From positions 1 through 30,266 of the forward strand of contig JAYEFL010000281.1 in NCBI GenBank assembly GCA_034658635.1: a stretch of DNA of 30,266 bases, in the 5' to 3' direction. The stretch is from JABHCC01 sp034658635. Its GTDB lineage: Bacteria > Bacteroidota > Bacteroidia > Bacteroidales > UBA12481. The notes under the pieces were generated by a model. That model made no database searches and had not been told where the DNA came from. It was given only the letters and a program-made list of their open reading frames with translations. A program made the position numbers and the translations under genes. Below, piece by piece: positions 6,866 to 14,668 of this stretch. The first letter of the stretch is position 1; the number at the start of each line of letters is the position of its first letter.

Positions 6866-8167
6866 ATGCTGGTATACTGCCCTGAATTGAGTCCCCGACT
6901 AAAGTATATTCTGGAATTGCTCCTGAGCGATTTGCTGGGAATTAAATATACTACTACTAACCTTGAGGATGAATTTATTCATTTTGAAGGACCCAAACTA
7001 AACTATTCATTTGATCCTATTGGTTCGTTTCCATTCCTGGAAGCATCAGGAATGCTCTTTGAACCACGAATCATTGATCAGTCTGAAGCCATGGGCCCCA
7101 TTTTCAAATGGACAGATCTCCCGGTTTTCTACAAAACTAAGCAAGCCTCTATTCTGCCCTTTGATATTTTCTCAGCAGCTTTCTATCTGGTAAGTCGTTT
7201 TGAAGAATACCTGCCATTCGAGCCTGATAAACATGATCGATTTTCATCATCTGAAAGCCTTGCCTTCCGGGAAGGATTTCTTGATAAACCAATCATTAAC
7301 CTTTGGTCTGTCAAGCTTGGTGAAGTTTTGAAAAAACTATTTGGTGAAAACCTGCATTTGCATTTCCCTGAATACAGGTTTATACCAACTATTGACATAG
7401 ACAATGCATGGGCCTTTAAAAATAAAGGATTACGGGGACTAGGCTCATTCTTTAAAAAAAATCAAACTATGGAAGAGCGGAATTACCGCTATCAGGTAAT
7501 TCGTGGCAAACAAGCTGATCCTTATGATCAGTACCTGCTCCTGCAAAGGCTCTTCAAAAAGCATGACCTTGATCCAATATATTTCTTCCTGGCAGGAAAC
7601 CTTGGTCCGTATGACAGAAATGTCTCTCCCTTATCACGGGAATTCAAAAACCTGGTAAAAACCATTAGCCGGGAATTCAAAATTGGCCTTCACCCTTCCT
7701 ATTCATCCAATTTCCTTACTGAACGTATTCAGAAGGAGATCCATTTACTGGCCAGACTAAGTGATCAGGATATTATCCGGAGCCGTCAGCATTTTCTGAA
7801 AATTCAATTCCCCGACACCTACCGTAATCTCATGCACATGGGGATAAAGGAGGAATACACTATGGGCTATGCAGATCAGCTTGGATTCAGAGCCAGTATT
7901 GCCAATCCATTTCGCTTTTTCGACTTAGAAAGCAACAAGACTACTGATCTGAGCGTTTATCCTTTTCAGGTAATGGATGTCACTCTGCATGATTATATGA
8001 AACTTAAACCTGAGGAGGCAATTGATAAAATTGCGGATATTATTGACCAAACCAGGGCAGTAGGCGGAACATTCTCAGCTTTGTGGCACAACGAATCCCT
8101 GAGTGAATGGAAAGAATGGACTGGCTGGTCTGTTGTATTTAAAAAAATGCTTGACATGGCCGTTTAG
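6866..8167 (+). CDS. Polysaccharide-deacetylase-like protein with N-terminal DUF7033-type domain
   Basis: A 433-residue protein of a Bacteroidota family in which an N-terminal domain (about 1-160) precedes a divergent polysaccharide deacetylase (NodB-like) domain. The deacetylase part starts at TIDIDN (175-180, Asp176/Asp178 as putative metal or base residues). It continues through a GLHPSYSS segment (His276) and ends with GTFSALWHNE (His408). I recognise the family from these motifs but cannot assign a substrate; family members often sit in capsule or envelope glycan loci. No signal peptide is seen, so it is probably cytoplasmic. It lies 10 nt upstream of the FemAB-like gene, which indicates an operon and a shared envelope or exopolysaccharide role. 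Confidence 0.75.
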   Translation: MLVYCPELSPRLKYILELLLSDLLGIKYTTTNLEDEFIHFEGPKLNYSFDPIGSFPFLEASGMLFEPRIIDQSEAMGPIFKWTDLPVFYKTKQASILPFDIFSAAFYLVSRFEEYLPFEPDKHDRFSSSESLAFREGFLDKPIINLWSVKLGEVLKKLFGENLHLHFPEYRFIPTIDIDNAWAFKNKGLRGLGSFFKKNQTMEERNYRYQVIRGKQADPYDQYLLLQRLFKKHDLDPIYFFLAGNLGPYDRNVSPLSREFKNLVKTISREFKIGLHPSYSSNFLTERIQKEIHLLARLSDQDIIRSRQHFLKIQFPDTYRNLMHMGIKEEYTMGYADQLGFRASIANPFRFFDLESNKTTDLSVYPFQVMDVTLHDYMKLKPEEAIDKIADIIDQTRAVGGTFSALWHNESLSEWKEWTGWSVVFKKMLDMAV

Positions 8168-8177
8168 GATAATTACA

Positions 8178-9098
8178 ATGGTAATCAATTACATTAAGCA
8201 TGCAAATATTGACAAAACCCGATGGGACCATTGTATTCGCAATGCAGTTAATGGCAATATCTACGCATGGTCGTGGTACCTGGATGCAGTATCGGAAAAC
8301 TGGGATGCATTGATAAGTGAAGATTATCAATTTCTGATGCCTCTCACATGGAGACAGAAATGGGGATTAAAATACCTTTATCGTCCCCTGCTGAGTCAGC
8401 AGCTTGGAATTTTTTCAATCCAAAAGGTTGACACTGATACTGTTTTTGAATTCCTAAAACATATCCCCGGAAAATTCAGGCTGATTGAGATCACTCTTAA
8501 TAAGTATAATTCAATACTTGCACCGGGCTTCGAATCAAGCAGACATGTTAGTTGTGAGCTCGACCTCATCTCGGAATACTCAATTCTTGAATCAGCATAC
8601 AGCCAGAATACCAGAAGAAATCTTAAGAAGACTGAACAAAATGGATTAATCTATGATCAGAAGGTCAGTACTAAAGACTTCCTTGCTCTGATGTGGGAAG
8701 ATTCAAGTGCAGGGTCAGCAATTCTATTAGATCCCTGCAACAAAATCCTCCTGCAAGCTTTGCTTAAGAATATGAACACAGAACAGGCAGGGCGTATTAT
8801 TGGTGCCAGAAACCCTGAAGGACAATTAATTGCGGCAGTTTTACTCGGACACAGTCACAATAAATGGTACTATCTGGCTCCAGTAAATTCTGATCAGGGT
8901 CGTGAGAAAAGAGCTTTATTCGGAATTATAAATCAACTCATCAGAGAGCAAAGCGGACAGACAATGACTCTTGATTTTGAAGGATCTGACATTTCTGGTT
9001 TAGCTCGTTTCTATAAGGGATTTGGTGCCAAAGTTTATTACTACAACTTTATTCGCAGAAATAAACTCCCCTGGCCGGTAAGGAAGCTGAAGGGCTAG
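8178..9098 (+). CDS. FemAB/GNAT-like acyltransferase
   Basis: A 306-residue protein starting at the ATG at 8178, 10 nt after the deacetylase-like gene; the frame is open further upstream but that would overlap the preceding gene. The central segment YSQNTRRNLKKTEQNG and the C-terminal LDFEGSDISGLARFYKGFGA are typical of the BioF2-like/FemAB acetyltransferase clan (double-GNAT fold). Members transfer acyl or aminoacyl groups to cell-envelope precursors or polysaccharides. The substrate is unknown. Coupling to a deacetylase-like gene suggests the two modify the same surface glycan or peptidoglycan, which is inference. Confidence 0.72.
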   Translation: MVINYIKHANIDKTRWDHCIRNAVNGNIYAWSWYLDAVSENWDALISEDYQFLMPLTWRQKWGLKYLYRPLLSQQLGIFSIQKVDTDTVFEFLKHIPGKFRLIEITLNKYNSILAPGFESSRHVSCELDLISEYSILESAYSQNTRRNLKKTEQNGLIYDQKVSTKDFLALMWEDSSAGSAILLDPCNKILLQALLKNMNTEQAGRIIGARNPEGQLIAAVLLGHSHNKWYYLAPVNSDQGREKRALFGIINQLIREQSGQTMTLDFEGSDISGLARFYKGFGAKVYYYNFIRRNKLPWPVRKLKG

Positions 9099-9159
9099 AA
9101 CACAGCAATACTGGTGAATCCACATTTTTTTATAGTTTTACTGGTGAAAACCCGAGCCA

Positions 9160-9816
9160 ATGATCAAAAATTTAGGCGACAATAATTCATTGTTGCAGTC
9201 TTTTATCGCTGAAATCAGAGATGAAATCGTTCAGCTGGATTCCATGCGCTTCAGAAGAAATCTGGAGAGGACTGGAGAAATATTTGCCTATGAGATTAGT
9301 AAGACTCTCAATTACACAATAGAGGAAGTCAAAACTCCTCTTGGCATTGCCGAGGTTCCTAAATTAAGTGATAAGATTGTTTTGTGCACCATTCTCAGGG
9401 CAGGGCTTCCTTTTCACCAGGGTCTCCTGAATTACTACGACAAGGCAGAAAATGCCTTTATTTCTGCTTATCGTGAATACGAGAAAGATGGTACTTTCAA
9501 TATCCGGTTTGAACACATTTCCGGACCACCGGTTAACAAAAAGGTACTAATCCTTTGCGACCCCATGTTAGCCACAGGAGCCTCAACTATCTTAGCTGCT
9601 GAAGCACTCTTAAGGAAAGGCAAACCATCTCATATTCACATAGTTTCGATAATTGCCTCCAAAGAAGGCATCGAGAATGTTCGTCAGAAACTCCCAAGCA
9701 AGAAAACAACTATATGGCTTGGTGCTATTGATGATGAACTGACTTCAAAAGCATACATTGTACCAGGCCTTGGTGATGCAGGGGATCTTGCATATGGAAG
9801 TAAGTCAGCAGACTAA
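9160..9816 (+). CDS. upp: Uracil phosphoribosyltransferase
   Basis: A 218-residue cytosolic salvage enzyme converting uracil and PRPP to UMP. The PRPP-binding motif is ILCDPMLATGAS at 131-142. Residues CTILRAGLPFHQGLL form the conserved loop near the active site, and the C-terminal PGLGDAGDLAYGSK matches the uracil-binding GLGDAGDRxFGT hallmark. Length is normal for the family. The TAA stop is interlocked with the TAG of convergent folK, with 4 bp shared. Confidence 0.95.
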   Translation: MIKNLGDNNSLLQSFIAEIRDEIVQLDSMRFRRNLERTGEIFAYEISKTLNYTIEEVKTPLGIAEVPKLSDKIVLCTILRAGLPFHQGLLNYYDKAENAFISAYREYEKDGTFNIRFEHISGPPVNKKVLILCDPMLATGASTILAAEALLRKGKPSHIHIVSIIASKEGIENVRQKLPSKKTTIWLGAIDDELTSKAYIVPGLGDAGDLAYGSKSAD

Positions 9817-10307
9817 TCAGCTTTTCCATGATACCATCTACAAATGGATTGATCTGAACATTCTTTAAGAAGAGCTCTACAGGATTTGTGGAAAACAGGA
9901 TGTATGAGATCTGGCATAAGCTCAACCAGGGGTTTCATTACAAAGAGTCTTTTATGTAGGCGGGGATGTGGGATTTGCAACTCAGAATCATTTAGTATTA
10001 TCCCTCCGTAAAACAAAACATCAATATCCACCAGGCGATCGGCATACTCCGGGGAGCGCTCCCTGCCAAATTCAGCTTCAATCTCATGAATGATCTTCAG
10101 AATAGCCCTGGGTTCCAACTTACATTTTAATAAAACAACCTGGTTCAAAAACCAATTGTCAGAATCAAAACCCCAAGGCTCAGATTCGATCAGTGGAGAT
10201 TCTTTAAGAATCTTTCCCAACTGTTTGTCAATCCGACCCCTGATTTTTTTCAAATTATCTACCCGGTTTCCCTGGTTTCCACCGATGCCAATAAGCAAAT
10301 CTGACAT
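9813..10307 (-). CDS. folK: 2-amino-4-hydroxy-6-hydroxymethyldihydropteridine pyrophosphokinase
   Basis: A 164-residue HPPK that transfers pyrophosphate from ATP to 6-hydroxymethyl-dihydropterin in folate synthesis. The N-terminal IGIGGNQGNR and the SEPWGFDSDNWFLNQV segment are family hallmarks. GRERSPEYADRLVDIDVLFYG contains the Mg-binding DID motif (Asp94, Asp96), followed by IPHPRLHKRLFV. It is divergent from sppA across a 174-bp spacer, an arrangement common in Bacteroidota. A minus-strand TACTTTTG (10325-10332) is a possible promoter box. Confidence 0.95.
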   Translation of the reverse strand: MSDLLIGIGGNQGNRVDNLKKIRGRIDKQLGKILKESPLIESEPWGFDSDNWFLNQVVLLKCKLEPRAILKIIHEIEAEFGRERSPEYADRLVDIDVLFYGGIILNDSELQIPHPRLHKRLFVMKPLVELMPDLIHPVFHKSCRALLKECSDQSICRWYHGKAD

Positions 10308-10324
10308 ATAAATCCAAATTTATT

Positions 10325-10332
10325 CAAAAGTA
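10325..10332 (-). promoter_or_regulatory. Candidate -7 box (TACTTTTG) for folK
   Basis: The minus strand carries TACTTTTG, an exact TAnnTTTG match, 17 nt upstream of the folK start codon. A second match, TAAATTTG, is at 10315-10322. No well-spaced TTG is seen for either. Confidence 0.3.
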
Positions 10333-10411
10333 CATCAAGAAAGCTCTATTTTTGCGTTTATTGATCAATAGTTATATCATATGAACCGAACATGACAAAA
10401 GGAAAACTATT

Positions 10412-10439
10412 TTGACGCACACGCGGATGATTATTTTTG
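10412..10439 (+). promoter_or_regulatory. Candidate promoter of the sppA operon (TTG, 17 bp, TATTTTTG)
   Basis: TTG at 10412-10414 and TATTTTTG at 10432-10439 resemble the Bacteroidota promoter with a 17-bp instead of 19-bp spacer. It would give a leader of about 40 nt before sppA. Another TATTTTTG at 10347-10354 lies further upstream. Confidence 0.4.
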
Positions 10440-10481
10440 TTATGTGAGCTACATACGACAATTTAAAATAAATATAAACGG

Positions 10482-12242
10482 ATGAAAAGTTTCTTGAAGT
10501 ATTTACTTGCCAGTTTCTTTGGCGTTTTTCTGGCACTTATCGTTATTTTTTTAATAGGAATGGGCAGCATGAGTGCCTTGCTCTCATCTAAAACTAATGA
10601 TGTAAAAATAAAACCTCATACGGTTCTTGACCTGAACCTGAAAACTCCCATTACTGACAGGAGCATCGAGTCTCCACTCAATATTGTTAATTTCCAAACT
10701 ATGGAGATGAGTGGCACGCTCGGATTATTTGATATTCTTCAAAATCTTGAAAAAGCTGCCACAGACCCTAATATAGAGGGTTTGTTAATCCAGGCTTCCA
10801 TGATGACACCCGGGATAGCCACCCTTCAGGAGATCAGGAATGCTATTCTTAAATTTAAGAAGTCAGGGAAATTTGTTATCGCATACGGAGATATCTTCAC
10901 TCAAACAGGATATTATCTGGCATCTGCTGCAGATAAAATCTATATTAATCCTGAAGGAGCAATAGAATTCCGGGGACTTCATTCAGAGATTATGTTTTAT
11001 ACTGAGGCTCTTAAAAAGATTGGCGTTGATGTTCAGGTAATGCGGCATGGCAAATTCAAGTCTGCCGTTGAACCCTTTCTGAAGACAAGTATGAGCGAAG
11101 CCAGCAAGAAACAATCCAAGGCATACCTGGATGCGATTTGGGGAGAAATGCTTACAGATATTGCTGAATCAAGGAACCTTAGTGTCGATCAGCTCAATAA
11201 ACTGGCAGATAAGTTTGCTGTCAGAACTCCTGAAACTGCTTTGGAAAACGATTTTATCGATGGCTTATTCTATTTGGATCAACTGCAGGATGAAATCAGG
11301 AATCTCACCGGTTATACCTCAACTGATAAAGTCAGATCAGTGAGTATGCTGAACTATCTGAGTACTCCAAACCCGGTGAAAAGAGATTATACTTCTGACA
11401 GGATTGCAATCATATACGGATCAGGTACAATCGGAATGAACAACAACGGACCAAGCAGTATCGGAGGTCATCATCTGGCAAAAGCTATCAGAAAGGCCAG
11501 AACAAATAGTAAAATTAAAGCAATAGTATTCAGAGTTAACTCTCCGGGAGGAAATGTACTGGCCTCCGAAATTATCCGTCGTGAGGTTGAACTGGCTGCC
11601 GCAGAAAAGCCCCTGGTTATTTCAATGGGAGACCTTGCTGCCTCCGGAGGATACTGGGTATCTACACCGGCACACAGAATCTTTGCCAATACTACTACTC
11701 TTACAGGTTCCATCGGTGTCTTTGGATTATGGCCCAATGCTCAGGAATTGGTCACGAATAAAATCGGCATCCATTTTGATGGAGTTCAAACTAATGAACT
11801 GGCCGGCATGGGAAGTATCTTCAGGCCTCTGAAGCCTCAGGAAAGGGCAATTATCCAATCACAGATAGAAGATACTTATAATAAATTCTTACAGAAAGTT
11901 GCCAGCGACAGAGATATGGAAGTTTCTGAAGTCGCAAGCATTGGTGAAGGCAGAGTGTGGAGCGGCAAAGATGCTATTTCAATTGGCTTAATTGATGAGC
12001 TTGGTGGTCTGGAGGCGTCAATTCAGTGGGCTGCACAAGAGGCAGGACTTGACAACTACAGAATACGCGAAATGCCTCAGCTCAAAGATCCGCTTGAAGA
12101 AATATTGAATCAGATTTTGGGTCGACCTGGCCAGGTAAGCAGGATAATCAAAAGTGAATTTCCACTTATCCGTGATCTCCAGGAAACTGTTAATGGAGGC
12201 CCTATCCAGGCCCGCCTGCCTTATACGCTGATTATCAGATAA
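10482..12242 (+). CDS. sppA: Signal peptide peptidase SppA, 67K type
   Basis: A 586-residue membrane-bound serine protease that degrades cleaved signal peptides and other envelope peptides. One N-terminal transmembrane helix (about 7-28) anchors it. Two tandem SppA/S49 domains follow (about 90-260 and 305-520). The catalytic dyad is split between them as in Escherichia coli SppA: Lys193 in GKFKSAVEPF of the first domain and Ser388 in LAASGGYW of the second. FRVNSPGGNVLASE and TLTGSIGVFG are conserved core segments. Length fits the long (67K) form. It heads an operon with lpxK, nine bases downstream. Confidence 0.95.
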   Translation: MKSFLKYLLASFFGVFLALIVIFLIGMGSMSALLSSKTNDVKIKPHTVLDLNLKTPITDRSIESPLNIVNFQTMEMSGTLGLFDILQNLEKAATDPNIEGLLIQASMMTPGIATLQEIRNAILKFKKSGKFVIAYGDIFTQTGYYLASAADKIYINPEGAIEFRGLHSEIMFYTEALKKIGVDVQVMRHGKFKSAVEPFLKTSMSEASKKQSKAYLDAIWGEMLTDIAESRNLSVDQLNKLADKFAVRTPETALENDFIDGLFYLDQLQDEIRNLTGYTSTDKVRSVSMLNYLSTPNPVKRDYTSDRIAIIYGSGTIGMNNNGPSSIGGHHLAKAIRKARTNSKIKAIVFRVNSPGGNVLASEIIRREVELAAAEKPLVISMGDLAASGGYWVSTPAHRIFANTTTLTGSIGVFGLWPNAQELVTNKIGIHFDGVQTNELAGMGSIFRPLKPQERAIIQSQIEDTYNKFLQKVASDRDMEVSEVASIGEGRVWSGKDAISIGLIDELGGLEASIQWAAQEAGLDNYRIREMPQLKDPLEEILNQILGRPGQVSRIIKSEFPLIRDLQETVNGGPIQARLPYTLIIR

Positions 12243-12251
12243 TATAAAATT

Positions 12252-13268
12252 ATGAAAAGAACTCCTATCTGGTTCATACTACTTCCATTTACATTCATTT
12301 ATGGACTCGTTGTGTGGATTAGAAACGGTCTTTTCAATCTGGGTATTTTACCACAGAAATCCTATGACCCTTGCATTGTTGTTGTGGGTAATCTTAGTGC
12401 AGGAGGAACTGGTAAAACGCCCCATATTATTGCACTTGCTCAAATGCTCCGCAAAGAGTATACTCTCGCAATTCTCAGCCGTGGATATAAACGAAAAAGT
12501 AAGGGTTTCAGGTGGGTGCATCAAAGTGATCATCCAGATTTATCCGGAGATGAGCCTCTGGAAATTAAATACCGATTAGGAAGTATCCCGGTGGCAAGCT
12601 GCAAAAACCGTCGCCAGGGGATAGAAACAATATTAAAGGAGCTAAAACCAAAACCAGAAATAATATTGCTTGACGATGGTTTTCAGCATCGGTATGTTAA
12701 ACCTGACTACAGCCTCATTCTAACCAGGAAAGAATCAATGTACTCAGATGATTTCCTTCTTCCTGCAGGGCGCTTAAGAGAACCCCTGAGCGCAATCAAA
12801 AGGGCACAGGCTGTTTGTGTAAGCAATCTTGATAGGCCTGAAGATCTACAAAGCATGAGAGAAAAGCTAGAACTCTCTGACAATCAAACCCTTCTCAGCT
12901 CGAGGATTGAATACAATTTCCCTGAAGGTCATGATAAAAATTCCTTCTCACATGTCCTTCTACTCACATCTATTGCCTGTCCTGAACCACTTCTGTCAAA
13001 ACTTAAAACCCTATACTCTAAAGTTTCGCATTTAAGATTTCCAGACCATCATCGGTATAATACAAAGGACATCCAAAAGATTATTACTACTTTCAACTCA
13101 ATTAGTGATCCTCAAAAGTTGATTATCACAAGCGGCAAAGATTTGGTTAAGCTGAATCAGTTCGATCAATTCAGAGCTCTGCCTCATATATGTGCTGAGA
13201 TTGAGGTTGTTTTTAATCATCAGGGTGATCAGGTTTTACTTAAAAACATTAAATCATATGCTGGATAG
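12252..13268 (+). CDS. lpxK: Tetraacyldisaccharide 4'-kinase (lipid A synthesis)
   Basis: A 338-residue inner-membrane-associated kinase that phosphorylates the 4' position of the lipid A disaccharide precursor. A short N-terminal hydrophobic helix (about 8-22) is followed by the P-loop VGNLSAGGTGKT (45-56), SRGYKRK (76-82), and LLDDGFQHR (139-147, with Asp141/Asp142 and His146). LLPAGRLREP is another family hallmark. Length is normal. Its last 11 bases overlap the start of the purine nucleoside phosphorylase gene, so translation is probably coupled. Its presence indicates a didermic cell with lipid A. Confidence 0.95.
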   Translation: MKRTPIWFILLPFTFIYGLVVWIRNGLFNLGILPQKSYDPCIVVVGNLSAGGTGKTPHIIALAQMLRKEYTLAILSRGYKRKSKGFRWVHQSDHPDLSGDEPLEIKYRLGSIPVASCKNRRQGIETILKELKPKPEIILLDDGFQHRYVKPDYSLILTRKESMYSDDFLLPAGRLREPLSAIKRAQAVCVSNLDRPEDLQSMREKLELSDNQTLLSSRIEYNFPEGHDKNSFSHVLLLTSIACPEPLLSKLKTLYSKVSHLRFPDHHRYNTKDIQKIITTFNSISDPQKLIITSGKDLVKLNQFDQFRALPHICAEIEVVFNHQGDQVLLKNIKSYAG

Positions 13269-14079
13269 AATCAATGAAACACTAAAATACATCACCACTC
13301 GCACCAGAATCAGGCCAACAACCGGAATCATTCTTGGAACAGGTTTAGGTGGATTAACAGAACATATTGAAATCAGTCAGACTATTCCTTATACTGAAAT
13401 CCCAAATTTCCCGACCCCCACTGTTGAAGGCCATTCTGGAAATCTCATTTTCGGAAAGCTGAATAAACACAGGGTAGTTGCTATGCAGGGACGTTTTCAT
13501 TACTATGAAGGGTACTCAATGCAAGAAGTTACTTTCCCAATTCGGGTTTTAAAAGGCCTTGGAGTTCATCAATTAATGATTTCTAATGCTGCTGGCGGGA
13601 TAAATCCGGATTTTATTATTGGTGACCTGATGGCAATTACTGACCATATTAACCTTTTTCCTGAAAACCCTCTCCGAGGACCCAATGAGGAGAGTCTCGG
13701 TCCGCGCTTCCCAGACATGAGTGAACCCTATAGCAAAGAACTTCTGCACCTTGCTGAAACAACAGCGCAAAACCTTGGTTTCAAGTTGCAAAAAGGAGTC
13801 TATATGGGTAATCCTGGTCCAAGTTTTGAAACTCCGGCTGAATACACTTACTATCGTACAATTGGAGGAAGTGCTGTTGGTATGTCAACCGTTCCGGAAG
13901 TAATTGTAGCCAGACACATGAATCTGCCGGTGTTGGCTATTTCAGTGATTACAAACATTGCCGTTCCGGGTAATTTTCAAAAAAACTCGCATGTGGATGT
14001 TCAGGAAGCGGCTAAACTTGCAGAGAAAAACCTGGCCAATCTGTTCAGTGAAATTTTGGGACATCTTAACAAATCATAG
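13258..14079 (+). CDS. Purine nucleoside phosphorylase (class I, trimeric)
   Basis: A 273-residue enzyme that phosphorolyses inosine and guanosine to base and ribose-1-phosphate. Family motifs in order: ILGTGLGGL (phosphate binding), VEGHSGNLIFG, MQGRFHYYEGYSMQ, SNAAGGIN, GPSFETPAEY and VGMSTVPEVIVARHM. These place it in the high-molecular-weight PNP (PunA/DeoD2-like) group rather than hexameric DeoD. I chose the ATG at 13258, which overlaps the lpxK end by 11 bp and gives a normal length; an upstream start would add 22 atypical residues. It is followed after 1 nt by the LOG gene, which also concerns nucleotides. Confidence 0.94.
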   Translation: MLDRINETLKYITTRTRIRPTTGIILGTGLGGLTEHIEISQTIPYTEIPNFPTPTVEGHSGNLIFGKLNKHRVVAMQGRFHYYEGYSMQEVTFPIRVLKGLGVHQLMISNAAGGINPDFIIGDLMAITDHINLFPENPLRGPNEESLGPRFPDMSEPYSKELLHLAETTAQNLGFKLQKGVYMGNPGPSFETPAEYTYYRTIGGSAVGMSTVPEVIVARHMNLPVLAISVITNIAVPGNFQKNSHVDVQEAAKLAEKNLANLFSEILGHLNKS

Positions 14080-14080
14080 T

Positions 14081-14668
14081 ATGAGCATCAAAAAAGTTTG
14101 TATTTACTGTGCCTCAAGCACAATAATTGCTCCCTTATATATTGAGCATGCTAAAGCATTGGCAGCAGAGATGGCAACAAACCATATCGATATGGTTTTC
14201 GGAGGAAGTCGTACCGGGTTGATGGGTATTTTAGCTGATGAGATGAATAAGCTCAATGGCCATAGCATAGGTATTATGCCCAATTTCATGAAGGATGTAG
14301 AGTGGCATCACGAAAATATCCCTGAAATGATTTGGGTGGATACTATGGCTGAGAGAAAAGAAAAAATGATTGAAAATGCAGATGCTGTTATTACTCTCCC
14401 CGGCGGTTGCGGAACAATGGAAGAATTCATGGAAACTTTGAGTCTGAAGAGACTGGGTATTTTTACTGAGCCTATGATTATTCTTAACAGCGGAGGATTC
14501 TATGACCCCCTGATCGATCTCCTGGATGCAATGCTACGTGAGAACTTCCTGAGCAAAAAGCACCGCCAGATGTGGGAAGTTGTTGATCAGCCCGAGGATA
14601 TTATTCCTGCCATTAACAGATCTGAGCCCTGGAATTCCTCGGCCCAGTCTTTTGCACTGGTTCAATAG
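14081..14668 (+). CDS. LOG family protein (nucleoside 5'-monophosphate phosphoribohydrolase-like)
   Basis: A 195-residue Rossmann-fold protein of the TIGR00730/LOG family. Characterised members release the base from cytokinin or purine nucleoside monophosphates. The hallmark PGGCGTMEE (107-115) and the MAERKEKM segment (89-96, Arg92/Lys93) are both present, as is VFGGSRTGLMG near residue 40. Start at 14081, 1 nt after the phosphorylase stop; the open frame upstream would overlap that gene by over 100 bp. Operonic coupling with purine nucleoside phosphorylase supports a role in purine nucleotide turnover. It overlaps the convergent lamin-tail gene by 7 bp. Confidence 0.92.
   Translation: MSIKKVCIYCASSTIIAPLYIEHAKALAAEMATNHIDMVFGGSRTGLMGILADEMNKLNGHSIGIMPNFMKDVEWHHENIPEMIWVDTMAERKEKMIENADAVITLPGGCGTMEEFMETLSLKRLGIFTEPMIILNSGGFYDPLIDLLDAMLRENFLSKKHRQMWEVVDQPEDIIPAINRSEPWNSSAQSFALVQ

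Noticed and set aside
8103..8177. Earlier start for the FemAB-like gene at 8103
   Set aside because: It would overlap the preceding gene by 65 bp and adds residues unlike the family N-terminus; the ATG at 8178 fits operon spacing.
11471..11832. Small open frames antisense to or out of frame with sppA, and similar ones across the window
   Set aside because: They lie within well-supported genes and have no independent motif, promoter or start signal.
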